A stretch of 64,000 nucleotides of DNA from Astrocystis sublimbata (GCA_022453515.1 JAJNNY010000012.1:186001-250000); one strand, 5' to 3'; positions 1 to 10,694 are shown, counted from the stretch's first letter. Translations and numbers: made by a program. The notes: a model not told the origin generated them from the sequence alone.

Positions 1-328
1 TGCGCAGGCTCTGCTCAATTTCGAGGTGCAGATGCTGAGCCAGCCGCGAGCCTCCGTCAGCACCAGCGCTGAGGAACTCATCTCCGAAGATGTAGCCATC
101 TCCGTCAACAACAACCAGCACGAAGGGGTTCCGCTCCTGGTTACGCGCAAGCTGCTTATAGCGCTCTCGATTGGCTTTCTCCTCTTCGAAGTCACTTTTC
201 AGTTGCTGGTAGCCCTTCAGAAGATCGGCGTACCGTTGGAGAAAGTTCTCTTCGGCGTTGACTTGGCGAAACGCAGCTAGCTTGTTGGAGGCATCTTCAA
301 TTTCTTGATCGGTGAGTATTCTTGACAT
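1..328 (-). CDS. CCCH/DUF7923-like protein, N-terminal part (cut by window edge)
   Basis: This is a partial gene. The ATG lies at 326-328 on the minus strand, and the open frame runs off the left edge of the window, leaving about 109 residues. The visible part starts MSRILTDQEIEDASNKL, continues as a charged heptad-like helical stretch (about residues 10-65), and then reads NPFVLVVVDGDGYIF with a DEFL segment after it. A coiled coil followed by an 'NPFVLVLVDGDG'-type strand is, as I recall it, the start of the DUF7923 domain in fungal CCCH zinc-finger proteins, which are putative nucleic-acid binders. The zinc fingers themselves would lie outside the window, so function is inferred only from this N-terminal block. 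The start fits because no in-frame upstream ATG extends the helix. Confidence 0.6.
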   Translation of the reverse strand, partial: MSRILTDQEIEDASNKLAAFRQVNAEENFLQRYADLLKGYQQLKSDFEEEKANRERYKQLARNQERNPFVLVVVDGDGYIFGDEFLSAGADGGSRLAQHLHLEIEQSLR

Positions 329-847
329 GGTGGAGAATCGCGATGCTGGGTAGCATGTCCCGGTAGCATGTCCCTGCGGAAGGAATGGCTAGCTCGGATG
401 CCTTAAGACAGACGGCAGGTACAGCACAAAGTGACGAGGGCTCCAGAGAATCTTGCCAAAGCCGTATTGACCGCAGATCGAGCCAAGCTGAGTGAGATGT
501 GACCATTGGAGTGGAGTGAATGGCAGCAACGTGGTGACGAGAGGTGATAACTAAAAAGCGGTCGCAAAATTCATTGTGCAAGTGGAAGAGCCCTAGTGGA
601 TAGCTCCCATGAGTTCGAACTCACAGCATGTGAGACAATCGATAATGCAACTGGGAAGTAAACGCAGGTTGTTTGCACCTTGAATTCTATCGAAAGCCTG
701 GCACACAAAGTGAGTGTGGACGGTTGTACCTACCTAGGATGCTAGGATGCTAGGTACGTGGGCTTACCCGTGCAGGTGTTCACCTAAATATGCATACCTC
801 TTAGTATGGAGAACGTCCAGTAGCCTGGCATGCCTGGCCACCTGGGG
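329..847. other. Intergenic, no gene seen
   Basis: This holds the promoter side of the minus-strand gene at the left edge. Only short, featureless open frames occur. A TACCTA/CTAGGTA cluster lies at about 727-758, next to two tandem copies of GGATGCTA. Confidence 0.5.
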
Positions 848-1093
848 AGGTGGTATGAAAAATAGATGAGACAGTATTCAGTGCCTTCAAACCATCTCTG
901 AATTCGAAATCAAGCATCTACTCATCTATTAGACATTTCAATCCTTTCTAGAACTACTACTATTTATTATATAGGTAACTAAGTAAAACACTACTTAAGT
1001 AGTAATTAGTAAATGGTTTTAAAATCTTGTATCTATTTTTTGTATTGTATAACGCGTAATGGGAAAAGGTCTCATCTATTTTTCGCACCACCT
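848..1093. mobile_element. MITE-like element with 25-bp terminal inverted repeats
   Basis: The left end at 848-872 and the right end at 1069-1093 are inverted copies of each other over 25 bp with two mismatches. The core GAAAAATAGATGAGAC is perfect, and AGGTGGT lies at both outer ends. The 246-bp unit is AT-rich inside, has no coding capacity, and carries a perfect 14-bp palindrome (ACTACTTAAGTAGT) at 990-1003. Small size, no gene and paired termini describe a miniature inverted-repeat transposable element. I see no clean target-site duplication; the flanks share only a loose CCTGGGG. The superfamily is therefore unassigned. It could also be a solitary hairpin-forming repeat. Confidence 0.6.
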
Positions 1094-1702
1094 GGCCTGG
1101 GGGTATAGGTACGTGTGAATATTAGTCTGTACTGTGTTTTCCTTTAGCAACCCCAACCTTGTGGCATTTGCGGCTATGGTGGCTGAGCCACTCCGGGCAC
1201 TTTACCTTCCCTCGCCATGGCCAGCAACTTTCATCCAGGCATGGTAATTTTTACCCTCAAAGTACCTGCCTAGGCACTGAGATTGGTAGACCGCAAATTA
1301 AATAACACACTGATTTTGACCCTACTAGCACCTGAGTTGAGCACGCACCTTCCCCACCTACGAACAATCGATGAGTTTTGCCCCCAAGACGAACGACTTA
1401 GTTTCTCTGCTCCTTTCTTTGTTGGCATTTCCTCAGCTGAGGAAAAAGGTCTCATGATACTTTCGCAGATGAATCACAGCATGTTGCTGGGAGAGGCTCT
1501 CAGCCAATCAGTGATGACAGGATCAGTCACAGACAGGTCACATTTTATTTGTGTACCTGTCTGTGCGTGGATAGTCCCTTTACAAGCCATAATTCTGGGT
1601 CGAGACGAGAGATTCATTCTACTGCCTAACAAGGTCCTTTGTAGTGTATTGAAAGACGCTACTAATAAGATGCCAGAGTTTTCAATCCGAATCGCTACTG
1701 TG
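1094..1702. other. Intergenic, no supported gene
   Basis: A plus-strand frame (1283-1774) is open but has no recognisable domain, starts with a non-ATG codon, and runs into the 3' end of the minus-strand gene at 1703, so I do not call it. A short stretch at 1441-1466 resembles the right end of the nearby MITE-like element. Confidence 0.4.
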
Positions 1703-2570
1703 CTAAGTATACGGCTGGTCAACGTAAATCCCCTGGCAAAACATTCGCGCTATGCTGTCCCGTGTTTGATATAGACGATTCAAAGCAAGCGCAGTGTTTT
1801 CCTCTCTGATTGACAGAAAGCCAATGATTTTTGTACGCAAGCGCCAGTCTCCCCTCAACCGAAATCCAATGTCCAGGATCTCTTCTTTCGCAAACCATCC
1901 CAGGTTACCGAATCTTGCCGTGGTATAACCTGCTATCGGGTTCGCTTGGTATTGCCGTATGTGCCCAAATTCTGCCATCGGATTGTACAAATCCTTCCAT
2001 TCGGTGAGGCCTGCAAACGTGATGACAAGTACCTTTTTCTCACTTCCTTTGTCGTCGATTATTGTAGTGCTGACGCTGATAACATGTGTACAGCTGATGA
2101 TTCTGAGACCCCTGCCATGACCAAAATTAGAAAAGCAAGTAATGGAGGGAGCTGAGGCAGAGCACTTACATTGTTTCAGTGATATGCTGATTGAGCATGT
2201 CTATTACGCTCTCGCGGCTAGTAGGCCGGCATAGAACACCGGGGAGATGCCAAAATGAGGGTTTTTCTACCCTACGGAGCTCCACACGATGTGTCTTCGT
2301 TCCGGACGCAGGGTCTCCTACCGGGAGGGGTGGAGGCCCTTTCCGGAAGAGGGCGTAGAATGGTGCTTCTGGTGCTGACCCGCCAGGAACTTCAGAGGCT
2401 GCGATGTGCAATAATACGTTGACATAAACAAGTTTGCAGCCCGAGCCCTCGCAATATTCCCCGAGTAGCAAGCCAGCCGGCCTATCGAGCCATCGGATAT
2501 GCTCCATCATAGTCACCTGGGGTATCGATTGCTCGTTAGTTGATATTTCTTGATAACGGCGTTTCGGCAT
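1703..2570 (-). CDS. Hypothetical protein, two exons, no recognised family
   Basis: Exon 1 is 2570-2170 and exon 2 is 2111-1703. The 58-nt intron (2169-2112) has GTAAGT at its 5' end and GGCAG at its 3' end, and the join restores one open frame of 269 residues. The ATG at 2570 begins MPKRRYQEIS. The protein has no signal peptide or membrane segment. The second exon has a regular alternation of hydrophobic and charged residues (KVLVITFAGL, WKDLYNPMAEFG) and ends DQPYT. I recognise no domain. The precise intron, a frame closed in all other registers, and ordinary amino-acid composition support a real gene. It may be a lineage-specific protein. It lies about 600 bp from a MITE-like element, a typical accessory setting, but the sequence does not show what it does. 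Confidence 0.6.
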
Positions 2571-3923
2571 TCTAGGAGTGAAGGGGGACTAAAGTGATGA
2601 TTCAAATGATGAATATGGCAGCACTAGGGCCCAGATGGCAAAAGACGTGCCGGCAACATGGCACACATACTGGAGGGAATCGACACGGCCTTGGGAAGTG
2701 GCGAACAGCTAGGTCAGGTTGTCGTACTTGGTTGTTGCAACGGGCACTTGGCTGGTGGTGAAGAAGCGCCGACCTGCTACAATACCACGTAGGACGAACT
2801 TTCCAATAGTGTAACGTGTTCTGCTAAACTTTGACAAGTTAATATGACGCATTCCCAGGTTTCATCAGATTAGGGCTATGATAAGGCAAGTGGTGATTGC
2901 TATATATAGATAGATACCTACATAGACTTCAAGACGACATGATGAGCAAGTCACGCAAAATTCGTAAAATTCTTAGTTAGCAGCATCGAACTCACCTGGC
3001 ATGCTGCATTGGTACCAAAAACTCTGGAGTACATTGACACTGACATGGTTCCGTATATAAATGACTGCAGACGATCGAGTATACTATTTGAACATGAACA
3101 ACAATGCATCTTTTGCTAGTGGCGTGGTATAACGTTTCAATTCTGTTCCGTGTCGTCTGGGCTTATCAGCGATTATGATGGACAACACGCAAGCTCTAGT
3201 ACGAACAAGACTTTCAACGGGCATTTTGGAGAGCCATTGAAAGAAGCGACATGCAATTTATGATTTTCGATGACTGCGCTCTGGGTGATTAGGCGACTAT
3301 GATATCTATCGCCTCCGTAATAAGATCCTTCATCTGACCATATATACAGACCCAACCATGTAGTGTGGAAAAAAGATGGAATGTCTACTTACACATATCT
3401 GAGATCAATATTCTCCTTGATCTAGTAACAACTATCGTATAACCTATAGATTGCTTTTAAATAAGTTCCATATCTCAAAAGGGTACTTGTATTTAATTCT
3501 CACACTATGTGTAGCCTATTATCTCCGATCCGTCGCTAGGTGCGCCTTATGAGCGAAGTACCAAGATGTGTACACGAAACCCTCACAGCAAGCACCGATG
3601 TAAGGCACCGTGACCCTTGCAGGCACATGCAGTATTGAAGTGACTTAGGTACGCAGCTGCTTGTTTTTTCATCCTCAGTTCCGTACTCGGCATTGACTGC
3701 GCCATCGAATCGTTCCTTGACCTAGGTAGCTTCCTCGGCCTCTCGCTTGATGCTCTTATACAACGTGAGCCGGTAGTATGGAAACTGAATAAAGCGCCCT
3801 TCGAATAACATCATCTATGTTGTGTTTTATAGAAACTGCCTTGAAAGAATCCATCGGTTATACGATCGCTATTACGTGAGAGCGGGAATATCAGTCATTG
3901 GGGCGATATTGGATTGTTTTAAT
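2571..3923. other. Intergenic, AT-rich patches
   Basis: No gene is supported; all frames are short. The stretch 3403-3446 aligns without gaps to 55393-55436 with mostly transition differences, and a 13-mer ATTTAATTCTCAC (3491-3503) also recurs at 55595-55607. Both suggest a decayed repeat. Confidence 0.4.
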
Positions 3924-5440
3924 TTAATTCTCATACCGCATGCTAAGGTTGGTCATTTTCTTCCACTTCGAACTGTCATCCACCTGTTCCAAGAGCTGTC
4001 TGGCCGCGCTCACACCGATCTCGCGCATCGCGCGCTTGCCCACAGTGAACCCGTTGTAGAACAGATACACGTCTTGATTCCCGCACACTACCATCTTCCT
4101 ACCCGCTATAGTTCTCTGTCCAAACTTTAGCGGCTCGTCTCTTGCTCGCGCAGAAGCACACGGATGCGTGATTTCTAGAAATTCTTCCTCGGGGTGGCGT
4201 TCACCCATGCCGTTGTGGTCGGAGAGGGCAGTACCTTTGAGTTGGTGATCGATCATATGTTCTAGGATATACTGCGAGATACCGTACGTGGCGGATTCGC
4301 GACACGGTAAGTGGGTGATCCCGCCCCTTTGCCAGCTTTCCATGTGGAAATGTTTGCGGTAGGTGGCATAGTGCGGCAAGGGTTTTTTGTTGCTCAGTGC
4401 GCTCTCGACTTCTGTGTCCATTTTGTCATCGGTGGACCAGAACTCCGGGTCTGGTGTGGCGAGCCACTTTTCCACCGCCGAGTCGAGAAGAGCGTTCCAG
4501 TAGTTGGTAAGATACTCCGCATTGCGCTGATCACTGCTGTTCGAGTTGGGGTGTGGTGGCTTCGGACGTGCTGCGGCGAACCCAGGTGTCATGGATATAT
4601 CAAAGACTTTGGTGAAGAATATACGGAAGGAGGCCCTTGCCCCTTTGCCAGTACTAACTGTTGGACCTTTGTTTGGGGAATTCTCCGGAGTAGGTGGATG
4701 CTCGGTGAAGGCGGTTGAATTTCGGTCTCGAGCTGCCCGAAATAGTCTCTCGATTTGAAAGAACATATCATGAATAGCCAACTCCATGACTTGCGTCGCG
4801 AGCTGACGTGGCATTGCGATGAGGTACCAGATGTCCCAGTAGCCGACGTTAAATACCCAGAGCGTCTCTATGGCGGCTCCTTCGGTTTGAGATGCGAGGA
4901 AAGCATCGATCTGGGCGGATAAGTCAGGTAGGTCTGGCTTTGGGTACTGTTTTTCGACCCAAGTGTAATCTAGCTGGTTGGGGTTGGCGACTCCGTTCGA
5001 ATTTCCTGTCAGGGTAGACAGATGTCTGTATGCAGAATCTAGAAGCGAGTTCGATACCACAACCCCGCTGATGTTCTGCGTACGAGGAACAAACGAAAGA
5101 TACTTATCGCACTTGAGCTGTAGTGGTATTAGCCTACGAAGTCAAAACTATAAATTCAGGAGAGCCGGACTTCGTGACACATAATCTCGGTCCATCCATA
5201 TCCTGGACTGTCCCACTCGTTGACCAAGGTGTTTGGCGTTGCGATATCTCCACCCCCAAAGATAATGATTCTCGACACATTGGCGCTGTCGATGTCGGCT
5301 ACTGGCATGCCCACGTTTTGTTTGTTTGCGTTGGTGAAACGCTCCAGGTCGATGTGTATATCTGGTATTCCACTTAAGTACCAAACAAAGACTATGAAGA
5401 AGGCGAAGACGCATACGACCAGCCGTCGTATTCTAACCAT
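3924..5440 (-). CDS. SGNH/GDSL-hydrolase-like membrane protein lacking catalytic residues
   Basis: Exon 1 is 5440-5171 and exon 2 is 5117-3924. The 53-nt intron (5170-5118) has an unusual GTCCGG donor, a GCTAAT branch site and a CAG acceptor. The product is 487 residues. An N-terminal signal anchor (about residues 5-23) would make it a type II membrane or secreted protein. The layout fits fungal SGNH-like proteins: a strand plus FGGGD (61-65) where the GDS block is expected, a GWTEIMCHELKC segment, NVGYWDIWYL (180-189) in the place of the third block, and YLFYNGFTVGKRA near 441-453 where the DxxH block should be. The expected Ser, Asp and His are not seen, so it may be a pseudoenzyme. An upstream in-frame extension to 5512 is possible, but the basic MVRIRR start just before the anchor is more natural. 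Confidence 0.5.
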
Positions 5441-6385
5441 GGCATGGTGCAAGCTTCTCCTCAGCCATATCGCGGCGAGGCTGTAAACCTCGTGTCTAGT
5501 CATGCTGAACATTGCGAATAACGAAATGATCAGTCTGATGGAATCGGGCCAGATGCGATGCTAAAAGTCTGAATCAGGTCAGCCTGGCCATTGTGATGTT
5601 GGACCCAGGTAGCATGTAGGCAATGATGAAGGTCCAGGTGCGCCTATCTGTTTCAAGCCTTCCTAGGTACCCCGTTACATACTGTACGCCATGCAGGGAA
5701 AACCTTGAACTTGGGACCTTGAAGGGGGGTACAGCAGAAGCCGCGTTTACCTATACCTGAACATTTGGCACCATCCGTCTACTGAGAATTAGGATGTTTA
5801 GCGGCTGCAGCTGCGGCAGGTCCAAACTTTACCTGATGCTTGCTGCCCGTCAGTGGCAGATCCCGTAGGCAATCGTGCCAGACCACTTTCAGTTTGGGTT
5901 GAGAAATAAGTACCTACCTACCTCAGCATCGCTTTGTTTACGCCGAGGATATAAGTGTGTGCGCGCTGTGGTGGTGTCACTGGCGTTATTTCTATTTTCC
6001 TCCCGTCCTTCTTGCCAGTATCCCCTTCCGTTCATGGAATTATCGAGACAATAAGTCGACACCTGGGAATTTGGACAGGACAGTGGGTAGCAGGCAGGAT
6101 AGCAGGAACGGCGGAATAATCTATTTCTTCAGCATTCCGAATTATTACGAATCAAGCTTCACCTGACGCATTCTTCGCTCAGCAATGTTGAACTTCAACA
6201 ATGGTGGATGATAACACTACCACATGCAATATATGCTCGATGAAAACTGAGAAGGTTGGAAAGGTGCGTACATTGCCCAAGTCGATACCGCTAGCAAGAT
6301 AGGGGTGGGTTGCATCACTAAAGGAGGAGGGCTGGTGAGCCCCTGAATCAATGCTTCATCCACAAATGACAAGCTAAACCACCTC
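5441..6385. other. Intergenic, no gene seen
   Basis: This separates two minus-strand genes: it holds the promoter of the SGNH-like gene and the 3' flank of the oxygenase gene. A TACCTACCTACCT run lies near 5905-5922. No coding signal is convincing. Confidence 0.5.
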
Positions 6386-7243
6386 TCAGTCATAAAACTT
6401 CCTTGGCCAAATATTCATAGCCGTCTTCAGACCCTCCGTGACAGGCAACCCGGCGTGTATAGTCCTATCATCTCCCGTCCCATTCGAATGCAGATTGACC
6501 CAGAACAGCGCATTTCCCGCAACCGGTCTGAAAGCGAGTCCGCCGTCTTCGTGTGCCCGCCACAGATGATGGACATCGTCCCGCCTCGAGTGCGTGTTGT
6601 CGATGTACGGAAACCACGTCTCCCCGCCCTTACAATGGTCCTCGAGAAAGGCAAAGAAGCTCGCCACCCTGTTCCACGACCTCCCGCGGCCCAGCATCCC
6701 TTTCCGCGTCGGCTGCGGGCTGTCGTACCAGTCGTGGTGCTTGTTGAAGCGCTGCCCGGCAGTGTACCGCACGAGTTGAGGGGGGCCAATGTCGTCTTTG
6801 TTCGAGTCGAGCATGCTCCCCATGAAATCCTGGGCTCGCGAGAGCACGCAGTCCACGGTGGGATTCTCACGCGGTAGGGCTGCCGACGACGAGGTCCGTT
6901 CGGGCGTCCCGGTGAGCCTGCCATTCTTGAATACCGTCGAGGGCGAGAACGCGCTCTCGCCGGCTTCGAGAAGTTCGGTGATCTCAGACGGCCGCAGGAA
7001 GTTTTCGATGTAGATTAGCAACGGGTCGAGGGAGACGAGCTCCGTCGAGTAGCGGTGGGGCCGACATTCATATTCCGGGTAGGGCGATGCATTATCAGTG
7101 GCGGTTGCTGGGCGAAGAGCATGTGGCAAGTAAGGTGAGAGTATGGGGGAAATCCAACCCCATAGCCAAGGGGAGATGAAGGCGAACAAGGTGATTCTAA
7201 TTATGGCCGAGATGCTTGGCGGCCGGGACAAGCGCCGCGACAT
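6386..7243 (-). CDS. Prolyl 4-hydroxylase-like Fe(II)/2-oxoglutarate dioxygenase
   Basis: A single-exon gene of 285 residues. An N-terminal hydrophobic segment (about 13-40) suggests an ER signal or anchor. The C-terminal half carries the P4Hc double-stranded beta-helix signature: HHD at 169-171 (His169 and Asp171 as iron ligands), a distal His263 in TIHAG, and Lys273 in GLKTAMNIW, which would bind the 2-oxoglutarate carboxylate. GGETWFPY and ALFWVNLH lie between them as in family members. All catalytic residues are present, so it should be active. The family hydroxylates prolines or related substrates; the substrate here cannot be told. Length and composition are typical for ascomycete members, and the ATG at 7243 gives the membrane segment a basic MSRRLSR start. 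Confidence 0.88.
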   Translation of the reverse strand: MSRRLSRPPSISAIIRITLFAFISPWLWGWISPILSPYLPHALRPATATDNASPYPEYECRPHRYSTELVSLDPLLIYIENFLRPSEITELLEAGESAFSPSTVFKNGRLTGTPERTSSSAALPRENPTVDCVLSRAQDFMGSMLDSNKDDIGPPQLVRYTAGQRFNKHHDWYDSPQPTRKGMLGRGRSWNRVASFFAFLEDHCKGGETWFPYIDNTHSRRDDVHHLWRAHEDGGLAFRPVAGNALFWVNLHSNGTGDDRTIHAGLPVTEGLKTAMNIWPRKFYD

Positions 7244-7625
7244 GCCGACCGGTTTGTTTGCCGGACTTTCAGATTCGAGCGGGTTAAGTGCGCAATGTCA
7301 ATATTTCACAGCACGTAGCGCAAGATTCGAGGGAGTTAGCACATGGTTACTCGTGTAGAATATCAATAACGCTTCAAGAATCAAACTGGAATGGCGTTGT
7401 CGCTGAGTGAAAGGCTTGTAGACGTGTCTTTTTGTTTAACCGGAGGTTGTCCCTCCGATGGACGGAAGTTCCGATTTGCCGGCTATTATAACAACTGACA
7501 CCCAGCAGCAATATTGGGAGGCTGCCTGAGAAAATCACATGCCGAACCCTCTCGAGCCATTTGTGGCGAGCAGCATCAACTTCAAACGGTTCTATAACAG
7601 CTGGTGATAGTGGATTATTGCAATT
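7244..7625. other. Short intergenic spacer
   Basis: This is the promoter of the downstream minus-strand oxygenase and the 3' flank of the ARMH3-like gene. I see no gene or clear site. Confidence 0.5.
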
Positions 7626-9923
7626 TCAAACCTGTACCATGACCTTAACATCCATAACTGTGGCTCTTGCCATCTTTTTCAGTAGCGTTCTGTCGTCTGC
7701 CTCACGGTATCTCTCCCATCCATCCAGGCCTTCCTTCGTTTGAATACTTAACGTTTCGTAACCTTGCTTAATAACCTCTGCCACTTGCGTACTCGTGAGG
7801 TTTTTGATCGATCCATTGGAATCCAGCAGGGTCTTGTAGTGTGCCGTAACGTTGATAAGCGTGTCTATCGAGTTCGAAGGTCGTTTCGAGAGGCTGTATG
7901 TGTCGCGGAACTTTACCAGAACCTCTCCGCTTTCTACGACTTTGTAGAACAGGTCATCATACGCCGCTGGAGTAGGAAGGAAAGCCTCGCCAGCGGAAAG
8001 TGACAGAGCTAATAGGTTCACAACGAGATCTAACAGGGTTTCAAAATGCGGCAAGTCCTTTAGGTCCGATGCGTATGTGGTGAGGAATCGAATGAGCGAA
8101 AGAAGAGAGCGGAATAACTCGGACCAATGGTATTGTATACGCGTTCTCGAACGCGACAGATAGGAGATGATCCGCAGCGTGATACCAACGCACAGTGTAT
8201 AGAGACTCACGTCCAACCTCCGTCGCAGGTTATGATTGATGCCGTCAATCATAGTGTCCAGTACGCCGGTGGCGAGAATCCGCTCTCCCTTAACGATAGG
8301 TAGGTAGGGCTGCCGTTGCCGACAAAGACGTAAAGCGGTCTTACTATCCTCGCTGCAGATGCGCTTGCACAAGATCTGGTCTTCGATCAGTAATCGAAAC
8401 ACCATGAGACTGAGATGCGCATAGTTTGTAGCCCTGGTCGAAAGAAATGCGTGCTGAAGGAGGTACGACGTCAGAGAGAGCAGGCTGGAGATGGGTTGCT
8501 CCTCGCCTTTCTCGGCGGCCATCGTGACCAGGTTGAAGCAGAAGAGCTTATTCGCGTGACTAAAGTCATACAGCCCAAGCAATACAGCGGCTTCCTCCCC
8601 GGGCCTAGTACAGGGGTTAGCGATCGCCTTTGGCAGGGAGGCGGGTGGGGTGGGCTTACAACTTGGCAAACATCTGCTTTGCTGCCTCGGGGTCATGGTT
8701 TGGTTTCTGGTTTGCTCTGGCTCCAGGGGTAATCTTGCCCAGACCTATGATACTGAGCGTGTGCGATAGGGACCAGCCCTCGGGCAAGTCCTCGAGAATT
8801 TCAATGTATTGACCTCTCAAGTTCTTGCAGGTCTGCCCGACGCATCGTACAATCTTCTGTATGGTTGTCTCGTTTACAAAGTCGTTGAGCCGAAGTTGGT
8901 ACGGATTTTGGAACTCGAACTTGTTGTAGTTCGCGAGAAGCCCAAGCAATGTGAAGGGAGCCAGAGTCATGTCTGGTGAATCGGAGTCTTGTATGAACTG
9001 GAACGTGTCAGCCTTGCGGGCGTGCCGCGTGCGCCGTGCCACCACGAGAGTGACTGACCTTCATGATAGCAGGAAAGAGATCTCTTTGGATGAAGTAGGT
9101 CAGAAGGCTGGTTTGGTAGGCACCGGACGTGATGGACAGTACGACGTCCACTCCGCGCTGCCTGATCTCCACTAGATAGACAGAGTCAGTCAACGATCGA
9201 CCGCTTCTCCGGGTCGCAGATCAGGGACGGAGCATACGTGTGGTTCCATTGCGGATGATGCCATCTAGCGCACCCACGAAGTCGGTAAAGATGGCGTCTA
9301 CGTGATCAAGTCCCGCCAAGACAGCGATTATGTCCGAGCTCGGATTGGTGTACTTCTTGGGCAGGACTGCGGAGAAGAAAGTAGTGAGGGTCTGGTGTGA
9401 GCGACGTTAGATTCGAGGCTATATCGGCCGATCTCGGTGTCGGTGTCTCACCTCCAATGCATGCAGGGTTGCTGTGCCATTGCCCTTCTTGAGACAAGCC
9501 ACGGCGCGCAGGAAGAGTTGTCGCGTCTGGGGCTGGAGGTTGATCAGGTCGTCGGGTCCGAAGGCGTCGAGAATGCGCAGCAGCGATGCGCGGTCGGGGT
9601 TCAAGAGGAAGAACTCGCGCCAGAAGCCCTCGTCGTGGTCGTGGTCGTGTTCGGCATCGACATCGTCCTACGTGGCCGGCGGGGATCGAATCAGCGGGTT
9701 GGGATTCGCAGACGCGGAGGGGTGGGCGGCACCAGTGTGACGACGTGAGGTTGAGTCTAACATACCTTGGATCGGGGTATCGTCAGTGTCTATGTCTGTC
9801 TGTTGCTGGGAGGGAGGGTGTGGGCTGTCGAACCTGGAACAAAGCCTCGTACAGCTTCACGATCTTCTGTTGGAATATCTCAGGTCGCGCCTGTTGGGTC
9901 AAGGGGGAGGCTTCCATAGTCAT
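7626..9923 (-). CDS. Armadillo-like helical domain protein (ARMH3/C10orf76, DUF1741 family)
   Basis: Six exons: 9923-9834, 9667-9452, 9391-9238, 9171-9059, 8997-8660 and 8604-7626. They give 629 residues, and every join is frame-consistent. Introns are 166, 60, 66, 61 and 55 nt. The product is almost wholly alpha-helical: an N-terminal block with EGFWREFFLLNPDR, a central NGTTLEIRQRGVDVVLSIT segment, and a DUF1741 C-terminal half containing ITPGARANQKPNHDPEAAK and LLGLYDFSHANKLFC. The human relative binds PI4KB and acts at Golgi/endosomal membranes; a comparable trafficking role here is inference. An Asp/His-rich patch (DAEHDHDHDE) begins exon 2. I also considered a small extra exon near 9760-9790, but it breaks the frame. 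ATGs at 9923 and 9917 are both possible starts. Confidence 0.82.
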
Positions 9924-10694
9924 ATGGGAGGATAGTGGAGGTGGGTGAGCTCGAAAAGGTCATGGCACTGATGGGATCTGGTCTGGCGAGACAGCTCTGT
10001 CATTCTGTCATTGTGAAGCTCTCTGGTGAACAGCAGGTGGTGTGGCGCATTGGTCCCAAGAGAGAGAGAGGAGTGTTGCGAATGATTTCGAGTCTGTAAA
10101 GTTCAACGTATCCATTCCCAAATCCGTACTAAAGCCATCGTGCGAGTCGTGCCTGATCTACGCTACAAGGTACGGGGCAGCAGTCAGTTGAAGCCGCTAG
10201 GTATGATTGACAGTGTAAATTGGATCTCGGGACGGTATATATATTTATATATACGGTACCTTATCTAGGTAGGTACTTACGGTCTTCCATATCTTATCGA
10301 GGGTCAGGCCCCTACCAGGCCCGCCAGGTACAGGCTTACAGGCTACAGCCCGCCCCAAGACGAGCGTTGACTAACACTGGAGCGCTGATTGGCTGTCGGC
10401 CAGAACCGGGAAGCCTTCGCCGGCTCAAAGTCATCAGATGCCAGTTGCTTTGCAAGCATCATCGGACCATTTCGCCATCCCCAGTCTGCCACCGAGCCTA
10501 AGAAATAATCTCAAGTCTGCTCTTACCTATTTGTCCACGGTCATCTCGATATCTGAACATTGTACAGTCTTTCTTCTGCGCTCTTCAGTGTACAAATTAC
10601 ATACCAACGCCCTTGCGTCATTTATCGTTTTCTCCCCTCGTCCGATGCGACCAGGTGCAATTAATCAGACAGCTTCCCAACCTCAAATCCCACG
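9924..10694. other. Divergent promoter region between ARMH3-like gene and ISA1
   Basis: This 771-bp stretch lies between two divergently transcribed genes. It holds a TATATATTTATATATA tract at about 10238-10254, a CTAGGTAGGTACTTA motif near 10265, and a CCAAT box in reverse orientation at 10388-10392. No gene is supported. Confidence 0.5.
10388..10392 (-). promoter_or_regulatory. CCAAT box upstream of ISA1
   Basis: ATTGG sits in the context GCTGATTGGCTG about 300 bp upstream of the ISA1 start. The fungal HAP complex binds CCAAT and, with HapX, controls many iron-sulfur genes, so the site fits its neighbour. This is inference from a pentamer that also occurs by chance. Confidence 0.3.

Noticed and set aside
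610..625. tRNA T-arm-like palindrome GAGTTCGAACTC
   Set aside because: No matching D-arm, anticodon stem or acceptor pairing could be found on either strand.
1283..1774. Open frame of 163 codons on the plus strand
   Set aside because: It begins at a non-ATG codon, has no recognisable domain, and overlaps the 3' end of the better-supported minus-strand gene.
3922..3934. Third copy of the ATTTAATTCTCAC repeat word
   Set aside because: It overlaps the stop codon of the SGNH-like gene and differs in its last base; chance is the simpler explanation.
9760..9795. Small extra exon in the ARMH3-like gene
   Set aside because: Good splice-like ends exist, but including it shifts the frame of the next exon; skipping it gives a continuous frame.
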